Of a stretch of DNA of 64,000 nucleotides, positions 1 to 8,923 are shown piece by piece. The notes beneath the pieces were generated by a model, which saw only the letters and a program-made list of their open reading frames with translations, had not been told where the DNA came from and made no database searches. Source of the DNA: Pseudomonas putida (GTDB lineage Bacteria > Pseudomonadota > Gammaproteobacteria > Pseudomonadales > Pseudomonadaceae); the NCBI RefSeq assembly GCF_001941965.1, contig NZ_MKZO01000025.1:186001-250000 (forward strand). The letters run 5' to 3'. A program made the translations under genes and the position numbers. Each line of letters begins with the position of its first letter. Positions within the stretch are counted from its first letter, which is position 1.

Positions 1-806
1 TGTTCACGGGGCAGGTGTGGTTCACTAATGGCGGCGTTGTACGCTGGGGGCTAAAAAAACTTGATAATGTTCTTGCACTCTGCGCTACTCACGTGATGGC
101 TGATAGCCCTTCTCAACGTCAGTTTCTAATCGAAGAAGGTGTCGTCACCCCTCGAAAGATAACGGTTTTCGGCAAGGGATCCATCAGTGGTGTTGATGTC
201 CAGCGTTTCAGACCGAATCCCGTGGTACGCGAGAAGTACCGTAAGGAGTTGGGTATCAATGATCACGCGGTGGTATTCCTCTTCATGGCTCGACTAACCC
301 GAGTCAAGGGCGCGCTCGATGTGACCCGTGCTTTTTGTCGGGTAGCTGCCGAGATGCCCGATGCTCATTTGCTTGTCATCGGCCCTGAAGATGAAGAGGG
401 GATCGAGAGCGAATTGACAGTCATCATGAGCGACTTTACCGATCGATATCACCGCGTTGGTTTCACCTACGATCCAGAGGGTTATATGGCTGCCGCAGAT
501 GTATTTTGTATTCCCAGCTATCGCGAGGGTTTCAGCTCTGCAACCATCCAGGCCGCAGGTGTCGGCTTACCCGCAATCGCTTCCCGGATCTATGGGTTAT
601 CGGATGCGGTGGAGGAGGGGGGCTCCGGTCTGTTCCATGCGCCGGGCGCGCTGGAGGAGATCGGTGCAGCGATGAAGACTCTGTACACCGACAAAGACAT
701 GAGAGCCCGCTTGTCGGCCCGTGCTAATGAGCGGGCTCATGGGGATTTCTCGCAGTCATTGATTGTCCATGAGTTTGCCAGTTTTATTCGTGCAGCATTG
801 CATTGA
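1..806 (+). CDS. GT4-family glycosyltransferase, 5' end cut by window edge
   Basis: The reading frame is open to the left edge (codons for FTGQVWFTNGG precede the first GTG at 15), so the gene begins upstream of the window. The visible 267 or so residues hold the C-terminal Rossmann domain of a GT-B retaining glycosyltransferase: a donor-side stretch VVFLFMARLTRVKG, then YREGFSSATIQAAGVGLPAI. In the GT4 family the latter segment carries the EX7E motif; here the second Glu is Gln (codon CAG at about 551). The gene lies 66 nt before the wbpL-like gene on the same strand and probably belongs to the O-antigen cluster, adding a sugar to the lipid-linked repeat unit on the cytoplasmic face. Donor and acceptor cannot be read from sequence. 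GC is lower than in the core genes to the right, as is usual in O-antigen loci. Confidence 0.85.
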   Translation, partial: FTGQVWFTNGGVVRWGLKKLDNVLALCATHVMADSPSQRQFLIEEGVVTPRKITVFGKGSISGVDVQRFRPNPVVREKYRKELGINDHAVVFLFMARLTRVKGALDVTRAFCRVAAEMPDAHLLVIGPEDEEGIESELTVIMSDFTDRYHRVGFTYDPEGYMAAADVFCIPSYREGFSSATIQAAGVGLPAIASRIYGLSDAVEEGGSGLFHAPGALEEIGAAMKTLYTDKDMRARLSARANERAHGDFSQSLIVHEFASFIRAALH

Positions 807-911
807 CGCTGCGCCGGGGGGGCGTCGTCAGATTCTGACGGGGTAGGCCCGGAGAGCATTTCACTAAGGGATATGGTGTATCCACGTAATTCTGCGGAGC
901 TTTTGAGATAC

Positions 912-1931
912 ATGACTAGTTGGTTAGTTTATTCAATCATTGTGTTATTGATTTCGTTATTGCTGACTTGGGCGCTTCGAAGATATGCACTTTCGCATAG
1001 TTTGATGGATGTCCCCAATGCACGCAGTTCCCATTCCGTGCCTACCCCTCGTGGCGGGGGGGTGGCAATTGTTGTCGCCTTTTCTCTGGCAACCGGGGCT
1101 CTGTTGGCCACGGACAATATCGATATCGCAATCGGTTGGGCTTTGCTGGGGGCCGGGGTTGCTGTCGCGCTGCTAGGATTTCTCGATGATCATGGTCATA
1201 TCGCCGCACGTTGGCGTCTTTTGGGACACTTCAGCGCTGCGGTGTGGGTATTGCTATGGCTGCAGGCGTTGCCGCCGATAGCGTTGTTCGGCATGAGCGT
1301 AGATATGGGGTGGTTCGGCTATCTCATCGGCTCCCTCTATTTGGTTTGGATGCTTAACCTTTACAACTTCATGGACGGTATTGATGGTATCGCCAGCGTC
1401 GAGGCTGTCTGTGTTTGTCTTGGTGCATGTCTGTTGTATTGGTTGTCTGGTTTCGACCAACTTATAACCCTGCCATTGATGCTCGCCGCAGCCGTTGGAG
1501 GTTTTCTTTTTTGGAATTTTCCCCCCGCACGAATTTTCATGGGAGATGCAGGCAGCGGCTTCCTCGGGATCATTCTCGGAGTTCTGTCGTTACAAGCCGC
1601 GTGGGCTTCGTCCCAGCTGTTTTGGTGCTGGCTGATTTTGTTGGGGGTGTTCATTGTCGATGCGACTTTGACCCTCGTACGCCGTCTGGCCCGGGGAGAT
1701 AAGGTCTACGAAGCGCATCGTAGTCATGGCTATCAATTTGCGTCCCGTCAACACGGCAAGCACCTGCCGGTCACCCTCGGGGTCGCCGCGCTCAATCTTC
1801 TATGGTTGTTACCGATAGCGGTCTGCGTCATGCTGTTCGATCTTGATGGTTTCCTCGGGTTGCTCGTGGCATATGCGCCCTTGACGGTGCTGGCTTTTCT
1901 CTACAAAGCTGGCAGCCTCGAAACAAAATAG
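912..1931 (+). CDS. wbpL: WbpL-like undecaprenyl-phosphate HexNAc-1-phosphate transferase
   Basis: Polyprenyl-phosphate N-acetylhexosamine-1-phosphate transferase of the WecA/MraY superfamily, about 339 residues. It has roughly ten hydrophobic segments and the family motifs DVPNARSSH near the N terminus, NLYNFMDGIDG in the middle and MGDAGSGFLG further on; the Asp residues in these loops coordinate Mg2+ and the polyprenyl phosphate. It should start O-antigen units by moving a HexNAc-1-P from UDP-sugar to undecaprenyl phosphate in the inner membrane. An upstream in-frame ATG at 873 exists, but its AAGGGA stretch lies too close to serve it; the ATG at 912 has a GAG five nt ahead and gives a normal family N terminus. 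Followed 56 nt later by the wbpM-like gene, matching the wbpL-wbpM order of P. aeruginosa. Confidence 0.9.
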   Translation: MTSWLVYSIIVLLISLLLTWALRRYALSHSLMDVPNARSSHSVPTPRGGGVAIVVAFSLATGALLATDNIDIAIGWALLGAGVAVALLGFLDDHGHIAARWRLLGHFSAAVWVLLWLQALPPIALFGMSVDMGWFGYLIGSLYLVWMLNLYNFMDGIDGIASVEAVCVCLGACLLYWLSGFDQLITLPLMLAAAVGGFLFWNFPPARIFMGDAGSGFLGIILGVLSLQAAWASSQLFWCWLILLGVFIVDATLTLVRRLARGDKVYEAHRSHGYQFASRQHGKHLPVTLGVAALNLLWLLPIAVCVMLFDLDGFLGLLVAYAPLTVLAFLYKAGSLETK

Positions 1932-1987
1932 TCAGCGGGATGACTGCGGCGTATCAATTGGGATACCCGACGTGACAAAGATTCAAC

Positions 1988-4015
1988 ATGGGAGCGGTAC
2001 AGGTGTTCGACAGGGTTTTGGATAGAATGCGCGCATCGTTGCTTGGGCTGCCCAGGCGCCAGAAGCGATTGTTGCAGGTTATGACGGACGTGATTCTGGT
2101 CTGGGGTGCGCTATGGCTTGCATTCGTGGTGCGCCTTGGGATCGACGACTTGGCCAATCCCGTGGAGGATCACCTTTGGCTGTTCCTAGCTGCGCCAGTC
2201 ATCGCAATTCCGTTATTCGTTCGCTTCGGAATGTATCGTGCTGTAATGCGCTACTTTGGCAACGACGCACTGATCACTATCATCAAGGCCGTCTCTCTTG
2301 CTTCGCTCATCCTCGCGGTGGTGGTGTATTGGTACAGTGGGCACAACAATGTCGTGCCGCGCTCTATTATTTTCAACTTCTGGTGGCTGAGCTTGATAAT
2401 GGTAGGGGGCCTGCGCCTTGCCATGCGCCAATATTTCCTCGGGGATTGGTATAGCGCGGTACAGCACGTACCCTTTACCACCAATCGCGACGACGGCTTG
2501 CCGAAGGTTGCAATCTATGGAGCCGGCGCAGCGGGGAACCAATTGGTTGCCGCATTGCGTTTGGGCAAAGTGATGCGACCGGTTGCCTTCATCGACGATG
2601 ATAGCAGTATCGCTGATCGGGTCATTTCTGGGCTTCAGGTCTACAAGCCGCGCCATATTCAACGCATGATCGATATGACCGGCGCCCAGGAAATCCTGTT
2701 GGCGATTCCATCAACTTCACGCGGACGCCGACGTGAGATCCTCGGATTTCTAGAGGGGTTCCCGCTGCACGTGAGAAGCATCCCCGGGTTCATGGATCTT
2801 GCCAGTGGTCGGGTCAAAGTCGATGACATTCAAGAGGTCGACATTGCAGACCTGCTGGGGCGTGACGCGGTTCCCGCGCAAGAGGACTTGCTTGAGCGCT
2901 GTATCGCGGGGCAAGCTGTTCTGGTCACGGGAGCCGGAGGTTCCATTGGTTCAGAACTGTGTCGGCAGATACTGAATCAAGGTCCCAAAACCCTGCTGTT
3001 GTTCGAACATAGTGAGTTTAACCTTTATTCAATTCTTTCCGAACTTGAGCAGCGTGTCTCCCGCGAGTCCTTGCCTGTGCGTTTGATTCCGATCCTGGGA
3101 TCGGTACGCAATCAGCCACAGTTGTTCGATATCATGAAAACGTGGAGTGTAGATACCGTTTATCACGCGGCCGCCTATAAGCATGTTCCCATGGTGGAGC
3201 ACAACATTGCGGAAGGCGTGTTAAACAATGTGATCGGAACCCTGAATACTGCTCAAGCTGCCCTGCAGGCGGCAGTTGAAAACTTCGTGCTGATTTCCAC
3301 GGATAAGGCGGTTCGCCCGACCAACGTTATGGGCAGCACCAAGCGCCTGGCGGAAATGACCTTGCAAGCATTAAGTCGGGAGTTGGCGCCGGTATTGTTC
3401 GCTGATCAGGGGAACGTTTCTCAAGTCAACAAGACGCGCTTCACCATGGTTCGTTTTGGCAACGTGTTGGGGTCGTCTGGTTCTGTCATTCCGCTGTTCT
3501 ACAAGCAGATCCGCTCCGGTGGACCACTGACTGTTACGCACCCCAATATCACGCGATACTTCATGACTATTCCTGAAGCTGCGCAACTTGTCATCCAGGC
3601 GGGTTCGATGGGGCAAGGTGGTGATGTTTTTGTCTTGGACATGGGCGCGCCAGTCAAGATCGTCGAGTTGGCAGAGAAAATGATACATCTGTCTGGGCTG
3701 AGCGTACGTTCCGAGCGCAACCCTCATGGCGATATTGCCATCGTCTTCAGCGGCCTCCGTCCAGGCGAGAAGCTCTATGAAGAGCTCCTGATCGGTGACA
3801 ATGTCGCTGCGACACGCCATCCGATGATCATGACTGCAACCGAGGACTATCTCTCTTGGGATGTTCTCAAGGACAGGCTGAATGCCCTGCTGTCTGCCAT
3901 CGCCGATGACGACTACGATCGGATTCGCCAGTTGCTACGGGAAACGGTAAGTGGCTATGCACCCGAAGGCGATATCGTCGACTGGATTCATATGCAGCGC
4001 CGCCATAATCCGTGA
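1988..4015 (+). CDS. wbpM: WbpM-like UDP-GlcNAc C6 dehydratase (CapD family)
   Basis: 675 residues, close to the usual length of membrane-bound WbpM. About four transmembrane helices occupy residues 30-150, followed by a linker domain and a C-terminal short-chain dehydrogenase/reductase domain with the NAD(P) loop VLVTGAGGSIGSEL from about residue 311. The catalytic MxxxK (M448, K452), which replaces the classic YxxxK in large dehydratases, is present in VMGSTKRLAE. The enzyme converts UDP-GlcNAc to UDP-4-keto-6-deoxy-GlcNAc, precursor of QuiNAc and FucNAc. It sits between the wbpL-like gene and a sugar reductase that could use its product. The start at 1988 has a weak ribosome site; a later ATG at 2027 is possible and would also begin close to the family N terminus. 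Confidence 0.93.
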   Translation: MGAVQVFDRVLDRMRASLLGLPRRQKRLLQVMTDVILVWGALWLAFVVRLGIDDLANPVEDHLWLFLAAPVIAIPLFVRFGMYRAVMRYFGNDALITIIKAVSLASLILAVVVYWYSGHNNVVPRSIIFNFWWLSLIMVGGLRLAMRQYFLGDWYSAVQHVPFTTNRDDGLPKVAIYGAGAAGNQLVAALRLGKVMRPVAFIDDDSSIADRVISGLQVYKPRHIQRMIDMTGAQEILLAIPSTSRGRRREILGFLEGFPLHVRSIPGFMDLASGRVKVDDIQEVDIADLLGRDAVPAQEDLLERCIAGQAVLVTGAGGSIGSELCRQILNQGPKTLLLFEHSEFNLYSILSELEQRVSRESLPVRLIPILGSVRNQPQLFDIMKTWSVDTVYHAAAYKHVPMVEHNIAEGVLNNVIGTLNTAQAALQAAVENFVLISTDKAVRPTNVMGSTKRLAEMTLQALSRELAPVLFADQGNVSQVNKTRFTMVRFGNVLGSSGSVIPLFYKQIRSGGPLTVTHPNITRYFMTIPEAAQLVIQAGSMGQGGDVFVLDMGAPVKIVELAEKMIHLSGLSVRSERNPHGDIAIVFSGLRPGEKLYEELLIGDNVAATRHPMIMTATEDYLSWDVLKDRLNALLSAIADDDYDRIRQLLRETVSGYAPEGDIVDWIHMQRRHNP

Positions 4016-4127
4016 TGTTTCAATTGGTTTTTCAACACGACTCTATCGTCAGTCCATCTGGGCTGGCGATTGCTTTTACATATAAACGAATCCGTTCTTG
4101 GTCGAAGAGCATTTCGGGGAGAAAACC

Positions 4128-5081
4128 ATGCGAGTGTTGGTAACCGGAGCGAATGGTTTTGTTGGTAGCGCGGTTTTCGCGCGGCTGCAAGCCGATGCCT
4201 CCACGGTCGTAACTGGAGCTGTACGCTCCCTTGCCGGGAGTCCTCCAACTGATGGATTACTGCATGCCGTTGGTGACATTGGAGCGGAGACCAACTGGGC
4301 TGCAGCGCTTGAGAGTGTTGATGTCGTCATCCATTTGGCAGCTCGTGCCCACGTTTTGAATGACTCCAGTACTGATCCCTTAGCTGCATTTCGTCGCATC
4401 AATGTCGATGGCGCAGTGGCATTGGCCCAAAGTGCCATCAGGCAGGGCGTGAAGCGCTTCATTTTCATCAGCTCAATCGGCGTTAACGGTAATGTCACTG
4501 ATACGCAGCCGTTCTCCGAAACTTCGTCGCCTGCACCCCATGCGGATTATGCAAGGACGAAATACGAAGCTGAAGAAGCCTTGAAGCATCTGTGTGCGGG
4601 TTCAGCAATGGAGCTTGTGATCATTCGCCCGCCGCTGGTTTATGCTGCTCACGCACCGGGTAACTTCAAGCGCCTGCTGAAGCTGGTCTCCTCTGGTATA
4701 CCGATGCCATTCGGCAGCTTGAGGAATCAGAGGAGTCTTGTCGCGCTCGACAACCTGGTCGACTTCATCATCACCTGTACGCGTCATCCTGCGGCTGCAA
4801 ACGAGCTGTTTCTGATCAGTGATGGTGAGGATGTTTCCACCGCTGACATGCTTAGGCTGCTGGCGCAAGGCATGGGGAAAAAGTCTTTGTTGCTGCCTGT
4901 TCCTTCGCCTCTCCTGGCGGTACTGGCCACAGCTGTAGGCAAGCGCAACATCCATACGCAACTGTGTTGCTCTTTGCAATTGGACTCTTCCAAGAGCCGG
5001 GCTCTGTTGGGGTGGACGCCGCGAGTCGATGTGAGTTCGGCGTTGGCAGAAGCTGGTCGGCGATATGCGCAGACGGCTTGA
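4128..5081 (+). CDS. NAD-dependent sugar epimerase/reductase, WbpV/WbpK-like
   Basis: 317-residue extended SDR. The N terminus MRVLVTGANGFVGSAVF carries GxxGxxG, and YARTK (Y141, K145) is the catalytic pair. ATG 4128 follows GGGGAG at the right distance; an in-frame start at 4098 has no ribosome site. The C-terminal half (RSLVALDNLVDFI) resembles WbpV/WbpK-type proteins that reduce or epimerise the 4-keto-6-deoxy-HexNAc product of WbpM to UDP-QuiNAc or UDP-FucNAc, from my memory of those families. Placement after wbpM is unusual, since such genes usually lie upstream of wbpL. The exact product cannot be read from sequence. Confidence 0.85.
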   Translation: MRVLVTGANGFVGSAVFARLQADASTVVTGAVRSLAGSPPTDGLLHAVGDIGAETNWAAALESVDVVIHLAARAHVLNDSSTDPLAAFRRINVDGAVALAQSAIRQGVKRFIFISSIGVNGNVTDTQPFSETSSPAPHADYARTKYEAEEALKHLCAGSAMELVIIRPPLVYAAHAPGNFKRLLKLVSSGIPMPFGSLRNQRSLVALDNLVDFIITCTRHPAAANELFLISDGEDVSTADMLRLLAQGMGKKSLLLPVPSPLLAVLATAVGKRNIHTQLCCSLQLDSSKSRALLGWTPRVDVSSALAEAGRRYAQTA

Positions 5082-5415
5082 GCGGCCCGGTAGCCACAGA
5101 TGCGCCTGGGCGCTGTGATCCATGACGGTCTGGGTTGGATCAATGGCTTCAGCTCTGGCGAGCTAATGGTTTACTTTTCTGAAGTTGGCTTCACTGCCTG
5201 GCTGGGCTTTTCATCAGAATGGCCTCAAGCGTTTGCTGCGTTGGTCAGGTGCAGGATGCAAGAGTAGATCGGTTTTTGTGGGGCATGGCCTCGCGCTCGG
5301 GTAGATTCAAGATTTGGTAAAGAATACATATTTGACCCTGTACGGTGAACGACTAGGTTTGAAAGGCGGCCAAGGAAACGCTGCCACCTTCATTCAAACC
5401 CAAGGAGCTTCACCC
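5082..5415. other. 334-nt gap between O-antigen cluster and comEA, with an imperfect hairpin
   Basis: No convincing gene. Short open frames here do not resemble known proteins. Bases 5356-5400 form an imperfect inverted repeat (GGTTTGAA ... TTCAAACC with inner AGG/CCT and GGC/GCC pairs) ending 15 nt before the comEA start, so it would sit in the leader of that mRNA. The segment marks the right border of the lower-GC O-antigen region. Confidence 0.5.
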
Positions 5416-5733
5416 ATGCGCAAAACCTATCTCGCCTCACTCCTGATCGCCCTGTTCGGCATCCTTTCCCTGCCACTGAATGCGGCGCCAGGCAATCCGG
5501 CATCTGCAGGCGTGACTTCTGCGCAAGCCGAGTCAGCCAGGCTCGACCTGAACAAGGCAGACGCCATGGCCTTGCAAAGCCAGTTGAGCGGTATCGGCAA
5601 GAGCAAGGCAGAGGCCATCGTGGCCTATCGCGAGGAGCACGGTGACTTTGCCTCGATTGACGAACTGCTGGAGATAAAGGGAATCGGTAAAGCCTTGCTG
5701 GATCGCAACCGGGACAAGCTGACCGTGAACTGA
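5416..5733 (+). CDS. ComEA-family helix-hairpin-helix DNA-binding protein
   Basis: 105 residues. Signal peptide of about 23 residues (MRKTYLASLLIALFGILSLPLNAA), then a short linker and a C-terminal tandem helix-hairpin-helix domain: LDLNKADAMALQSQLSGIG and FASIDELLEIKGIG. ComEA proteins bind double-stranded DNA in the periplasm and help pull it in during transformation; this short one-domain form is common in Gram-negatives. The start at 5416 has AGGAG nine nt ahead; a longer frame from 5314 would destroy the signal peptide. A ComEA gene next to wbpM is the conserved Pseudomonas arrangement. Ends at a strong terminator. Confidence 0.9.
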   Translation: MRKTYLASLLIALFGILSLPLNAAPGNPASAGVTSAQAESARLDLNKADAMALQSQLSGIGKSKAEAIVAYREEHGDFASIDELLEIKGIGKALLDRNRDKLTVN

Positions 5734-5750
5734 GGTCAGCAGAGATGAAA

Positions 5751-5775
5751 GGCCGATCCTGTCGATCGGCCTTTT
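5751..5775 (+). terminator. Intrinsic terminator after comEA
   Basis: Perfect 8-bp stem GGCCGATC / GATCGGCC with a 5-nt loop, followed by TTTT. It lies in the 54-nt convergent gap between comEA and the DUF2897 gene. The A-run on the left side means it may also stop transcripts of the minus-strand gene. Confidence 0.85.
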
Positions 5776-5787
5776 CAGCGATGGTCG

Positions 5788-5955
5788 CTAACGATCCCGC
5801 GCCTCCTTCGCATCCATCTCCGCATTGCGCTCATGGATCTTTCTCAACTGCTCGTCCGTCAACGGCAGCTTCTTCGCGGTGTCCCTGAGCATCATCAGGC
5901 CACCGACGATCGAACCGAGCGCCACCAACAGAATCAACCAGGCATACCAGGGCAT
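5788..5955 (-). CDS. DUF2897 family small membrane protein
   Basis: 55 residues beginning MPWYAWLILLVALGSIVGG: one N-terminal membrane helix (residues 3-22) followed by a charged cytoplasmic tail (LTDEQLRKIHERNAEMDAKEARDR). This matches the DUF2897 family of Pseudomonas, function unknown. A longer frame starts at 5970, but the AAGGAG inside its first codons is placed exactly to serve the ATG at 5955, so the shorter form is preferred. Confidence 0.8.
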   Translation of the reverse strand: MPWYAWLILLVALGSIVGGLMMLRDTAKKLPLTDEQLRKIHERNAEMDAKEARDR

Positions 5956-6130
5956 GACGTTCTCCTTCATACGGCAATGAGTCCGTATCTGTAATATCGA
6001 GTAAAACTTGGCACAGATGGTTCAATTATAGGCTGCAGCATTCAACCCTGATTCACGATCACCGGCCCCCGCTGCGCCTTCGCATCGTTTACAATGCGCG
6101 CCGTTTTCGACTTGCCAAGAGACCCTGCCC

Positions 6131-6832
6131 ATGTCCGCCTGCCAGACGCCCCTGATTGTCGCCCTGGATTTTCCCACCCGTGACGCCGCCCTGAAGCTGG
6201 CCGATCAGCTGGACCCTGCGCTGTGCCGGGTGAAGGTCGGCAAGGAGCTGTTCACCAGCAGCGCTTCCGGCATCGTCGAAACCCTGTGCAGCAAGGGTTT
6301 CGAGGTCTTCCTCGACCTGAAATTCCACGACATCCCCAACACCACGGCGATGGCGGTCAAGGCTGCGGCCGAGATGGGCGTGTGGATGGTCAACGTGCAT
6401 TGCTCCGGCGGCCTGCGCATGATGTCGGCCTGCCGCGAAGAGCTGGCCAAGCGCAGCGGTCCGCAGCCGCTGCTGATCGGCGTGACCGTGCTGACCAGCA
6501 TGGAGCGTGAGGACCTGGCCGGCATCGGCCTGGACATCGAGCCGCAGGAGCAGGTCCTGCGCCTGGCCGCGCTGGCGGAAAAAGCCGGGATGGACGGCCT
6601 CGTCTGCTCGGCTCTCGAAGCCCCGGCCCTCAAGGCCGCGCACCCGTCGCTGCAACTGGTGACCCCGGGCATTCGTCCGGCGGGCAGCGCCCAGGACGAC
6701 CAGCGCCGCATCCTCACCCCGCGCCAGGCGCTGGACGCTGGCTCCGGCTACCTGGTGATCGGTCGCCCGATCAGCCAGGCCGCCGACCCGGCCAAGGCGC
6801 TGGCGGCGGTGGTCGCGGAAATCCGCGGTTGA
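6131..6832 (+). CDS. pyrF: Orotidine 5'-phosphate decarboxylase
   Basis: 233 residues, full length for group I OMP decarboxylases. It catalyses the last step of UMP synthesis (OMP to UMP plus CO2). The catalytic DxKxxD array is D62, K64 and D67 in [11 protein letters not shown]; the phosphate-binding end has TPGIRP and [10 protein letters not shown]. Monocistronic in appearance. A TACAAT box at about 6089, followed by GCGCGCC, may be the -10 element. Its 3' end runs into an imperfect palindromic repeat (6852-6901). Confidence 0.97.
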   Translation: MSACQTPLIVALDFPTRDAALKLADQLDPALCRVKVGKELFTSSASGIVETLCSKGFEVFLDLKFHDIPNTTAMAVKAAAEMGVWMVNVHCSGGLRMMSACREELAKRSGPQPLLIGVTVLTSMEREDLAGIGLDIEPQEQVLRLAALAEKAGMDGLVCSALEAPALKAAHPSLQLVTPGIRPAGSAQDDQRRILTPRQALDAGSGYLVIGRPISQAADPAKALAAVVAEIRG

Positions 6833-6851
6833 GTTATAAGCCATAAGCTGC

Positions 6852-6901
6852 AAGCGGCAAGTAAAAGCGGTCATCACTCCGGCCGCTCTTTCTTGCTGCT
6901 T
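6852..6901. repeat. Imperfect palindrome of an AAGCTT/GGCAAG-type dispersed repeat
   Basis: Left arm 6852-6870 (AAGCGGCAAGTAAAAGCGG) pairs with right arm 6883-6901 at 16 of 19 positions. The flanks (CATAAGCTGCAAG to the left, AAGCTTGAAGCTT to the right) match two other copies in the window (29752-29805 and about 48920-49010). It lies in the convergent gap between pyrF and the oxidoreductase gene. Confidence 0.7.
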
Positions 6902-6925
6902 AAAGCTTGAAGCTTCCCGCTGTTC

Positions 6926-7930
6926 TCAGACCTTCAGCACCAGCTTGCCGAAGTTCTCCCCGCTGAACAGCTTGAGCAGCGTCTCGGGGAAGGTCTCCAG
7001 CCCCTCGACCACATCCTCCTTGCTCTTCAGCTTGCCGCTGGCCAGCCAGCCGGCGATCTCCTGACCCGCTGCGCCATACTGCGCGACATGGTCCATCACC
7101 ACGAAACCTTCCATGCGCGCGCGGTTGACCAACAGCGCAAGGTAGTTGGCTGGCCCCTTCACCGCCTGCTTGTTGTTGTACTGGCTGATCGCGCCGCAGA
7201 TCACCACCCGCGCCTTGAAATTCAGGCGGCTGAGCACGGCATCGAGGATGTCGCCGCCGACGTTGTCGAAGTACACGTCCACGCCGTTCGGGCACTCGCG
7301 CTTGAGGCCTTCGAGCACGTCCTCGGCCTTGTAGTCGATGACCCCGTCGAAGCCCAGTTCATCCTTCAGGTACTGGCACTTCTGCGCACCACCGGCGATA
7401 CCCACCACGCGGCAACCTTTGATCTTCGCGATCTGCCCGGCAATGCTGCCCACCGCCCCGGCGGCACCGGAGATCACCACGGTCTCGCCTTCCTTCGGCG
7501 CGCCGACTTCGAGCAGGGCGAAGTAGGCGGTCATGCCGGTCATGCCTAGCGCGGAGAGATAGCGCGGCAGCGGCACCAGCTTCGGGTCGATCTTATAGAA
7601 GCCTTGCGGTTCGCCGAGGAAGTAGTCCTGCACGCCCAACGCGCCATTGACGTGGTCGCCCACGGCGAACTTGGGATTGCGCGAGGCGATCACCTCGCCG
7701 ACACCCAGCGCGCGCATCACCTGGCCCAGGCCGACCGGCGGGATATAGGACTTGCCTTCGTTCATCCAGCCACGCATGGCCGGGTCGAGCGACAGGTAGA
7801 GGTTTTTCACCAGTACCTGGCCGTCGGCGGGTTCGCCCACCGGTACCTGTTCGAAGCTGAAATCGTCTCGGGTCACGGCGCCCACCGGGCGTTTGGCGAG
7901 CAGGAAGCGGCGGTTGGTCTGGGCAGTCAT
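6926..7930 (-). CDS. NADP-dependent oxidoreductase, MDR superfamily (CurA/YncB-like)
   Basis: 334 residues. No zinc-ligand pattern; it belongs to the leukotriene B4 dehydrogenase / CurA branch of medium-chain reductases: N-terminal LYLSLDPAMRGWM and a Rossmann segment ETVVISGAAGAVGSIAGQIAKIKGCRVVG with the AxxGxxG turn. Such enzymes reduce the carbon double bond of enones using NADPH. The start at 7930 is preceded by GAGG, and the family N terminus MTAQTNRRFLLAKRP follows; the longer frame to 8065 has no support. It points away from the SDR gene at 8162, leaving a shared 231-nt upstream region. Physiological substrate unknown. Confidence 0.88.
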   Translation of the reverse strand: MTAQTNRRFLLAKRPVGAVTRDDFSFEQVPVGEPADGQVLVKNLYLSLDPAMRGWMNEGKSYIPPVGLGQVMRALGVGEVIASRNPKFAVGDHVNGALGVQDYFLGEPQGFYKIDPKLVPLPRYLSALGMTGMTAYFALLEVGAPKEGETVVISGAAGAVGSIAGQIAKIKGCRVVGIAGGAQKCQYLKDELGFDGVIDYKAEDVLEGLKRECPNGVDVYFDNVGGDILDAVLSRLNFKARVVICGAISQYNNKQAVKGPANYLALLVNRARMEGFVVMDHVAQYGAAGQEIAGWLASGKLKSKEDVVEGLETFPETLLKLFSGENFGKLVLKV

Positions 7931-8161
7931 GGAAGCCTCGCGAAGGTTGGGCAAAAGTCTTGTGATAGACGTTCGCTGCCCGTTCGGCAAGTTCGTCCTG
8001 AGCCACGAATATCCGACTATCCAGCGGGATGATAAACCAGGGCGTGGATAATCATCGCGTCGCATGGTGCTCCAACCGGCGTCCTGATGATGCTGCCCAA
8101 GCGCCCTGTAGCCTGACTAGACTCTCGGCCATTGTCCTCACCCCTGTTGCAGGAGCTATCG

Positions 8162-8923
8162 ATGAGTATGACGTTCAGCGGCCAGGTTGCCCTGGTCACC
8201 GGTGCCGCCGCCGGTATCGGCCGGGCCACGGCCCTCGCATTTGCCCGGGAAGGGCTCAAGGTGGTGGTCGCCGACCTCGACGTGGCCGGTGGCGAAGCCA
8301 CGGTGGAGGAGATTCGGTCGGCGGGTGGCGAGGCGATCTTCGTGGCGTGCAACGTGACCAGGGACACCGAGGTGCAGCACCTAATGGCCCGCACTATCGA
8401 AACCTTCGGCCGCCTCGATTATGCGTTCAACAACGCCGGCATCGAGATCGAGCAGGGCCGTCTGGCGGACGGCAGCGAGGCGGAGTTCGATGCGATCATG
8501 GGCGTCAACGTCAAGGGCGTGTGGCTGTGCATGAAGTACCAGTTGCCGCTGCTGCTGGCCCAGGGCGGCGGGGCGATCGTCAACACCGCCTCGGTGGCCG
8601 GCCTGGGTGCGGCACCGAAGATGAGCATCTATGCGGCCTCCAAGCATGCGGTGATCGGCCTGACCAAGTCTGCCGCCATCGAATACGCGAAGAAGCAGAT
8701 CCGCGTCAACGCGGTGTGTCCGGCGGTGATCGACACCGATATGTTCCGCCGCGCCTACGAGGCCGACCCGCGCAAGGCCGAGTTCGCCGCAGCGATGCAC
8801 CCGGTCGGGCGCATCGGCAAGGTCGAGGAAATCGCGGCCGCCGTGCTTTACCTGTGCAGCGATGGTGCCGCGTTCACCACCGGCCAGGCCCTGGCCGTGG
8901 ACGGTGGGGCGACGGCTATCTGA
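8162..8923 (+). CDS. SDR family oxidoreductase
   Basis: 253-residue classical short-chain dehydrogenase. Cofactor loop TGAAAGIGRA, NNAG motif (FNNAGIEIEQG), active-site Ser in NTASVAG and YAASK. Asp in VVVADLDVAGG at the end of beta-2 suggests NAD(H) rather than NADPH. CAGGAG precedes the ATG at 8162. Its last 8 nt overlap the end of the MFS gene on the other strand. Divergent from the CurA-like oxidoreductase. Substrate not predictable. Confidence 0.9.
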   Translation: MSMTFSGQVALVTGAAAGIGRATALAFAREGLKVVVADLDVAGGEATVEEIRSAGGEAIFVACNVTRDTEVQHLMARTIETFGRLDYAFNNAGIEIEQGRLADGSEAEFDAIMGVNVKGVWLCMKYQLPLLLAQGGGAIVNTASVAGLGAAPKMSIYAASKHAVIGLTKSAAIEYAKKQIRVNAVCPAVIDTDMFRRAYEADPRKAEFAAAMHPVGRIGKVEEIAAAVLYLCSDGAAFTTGQALAVDGGATAI

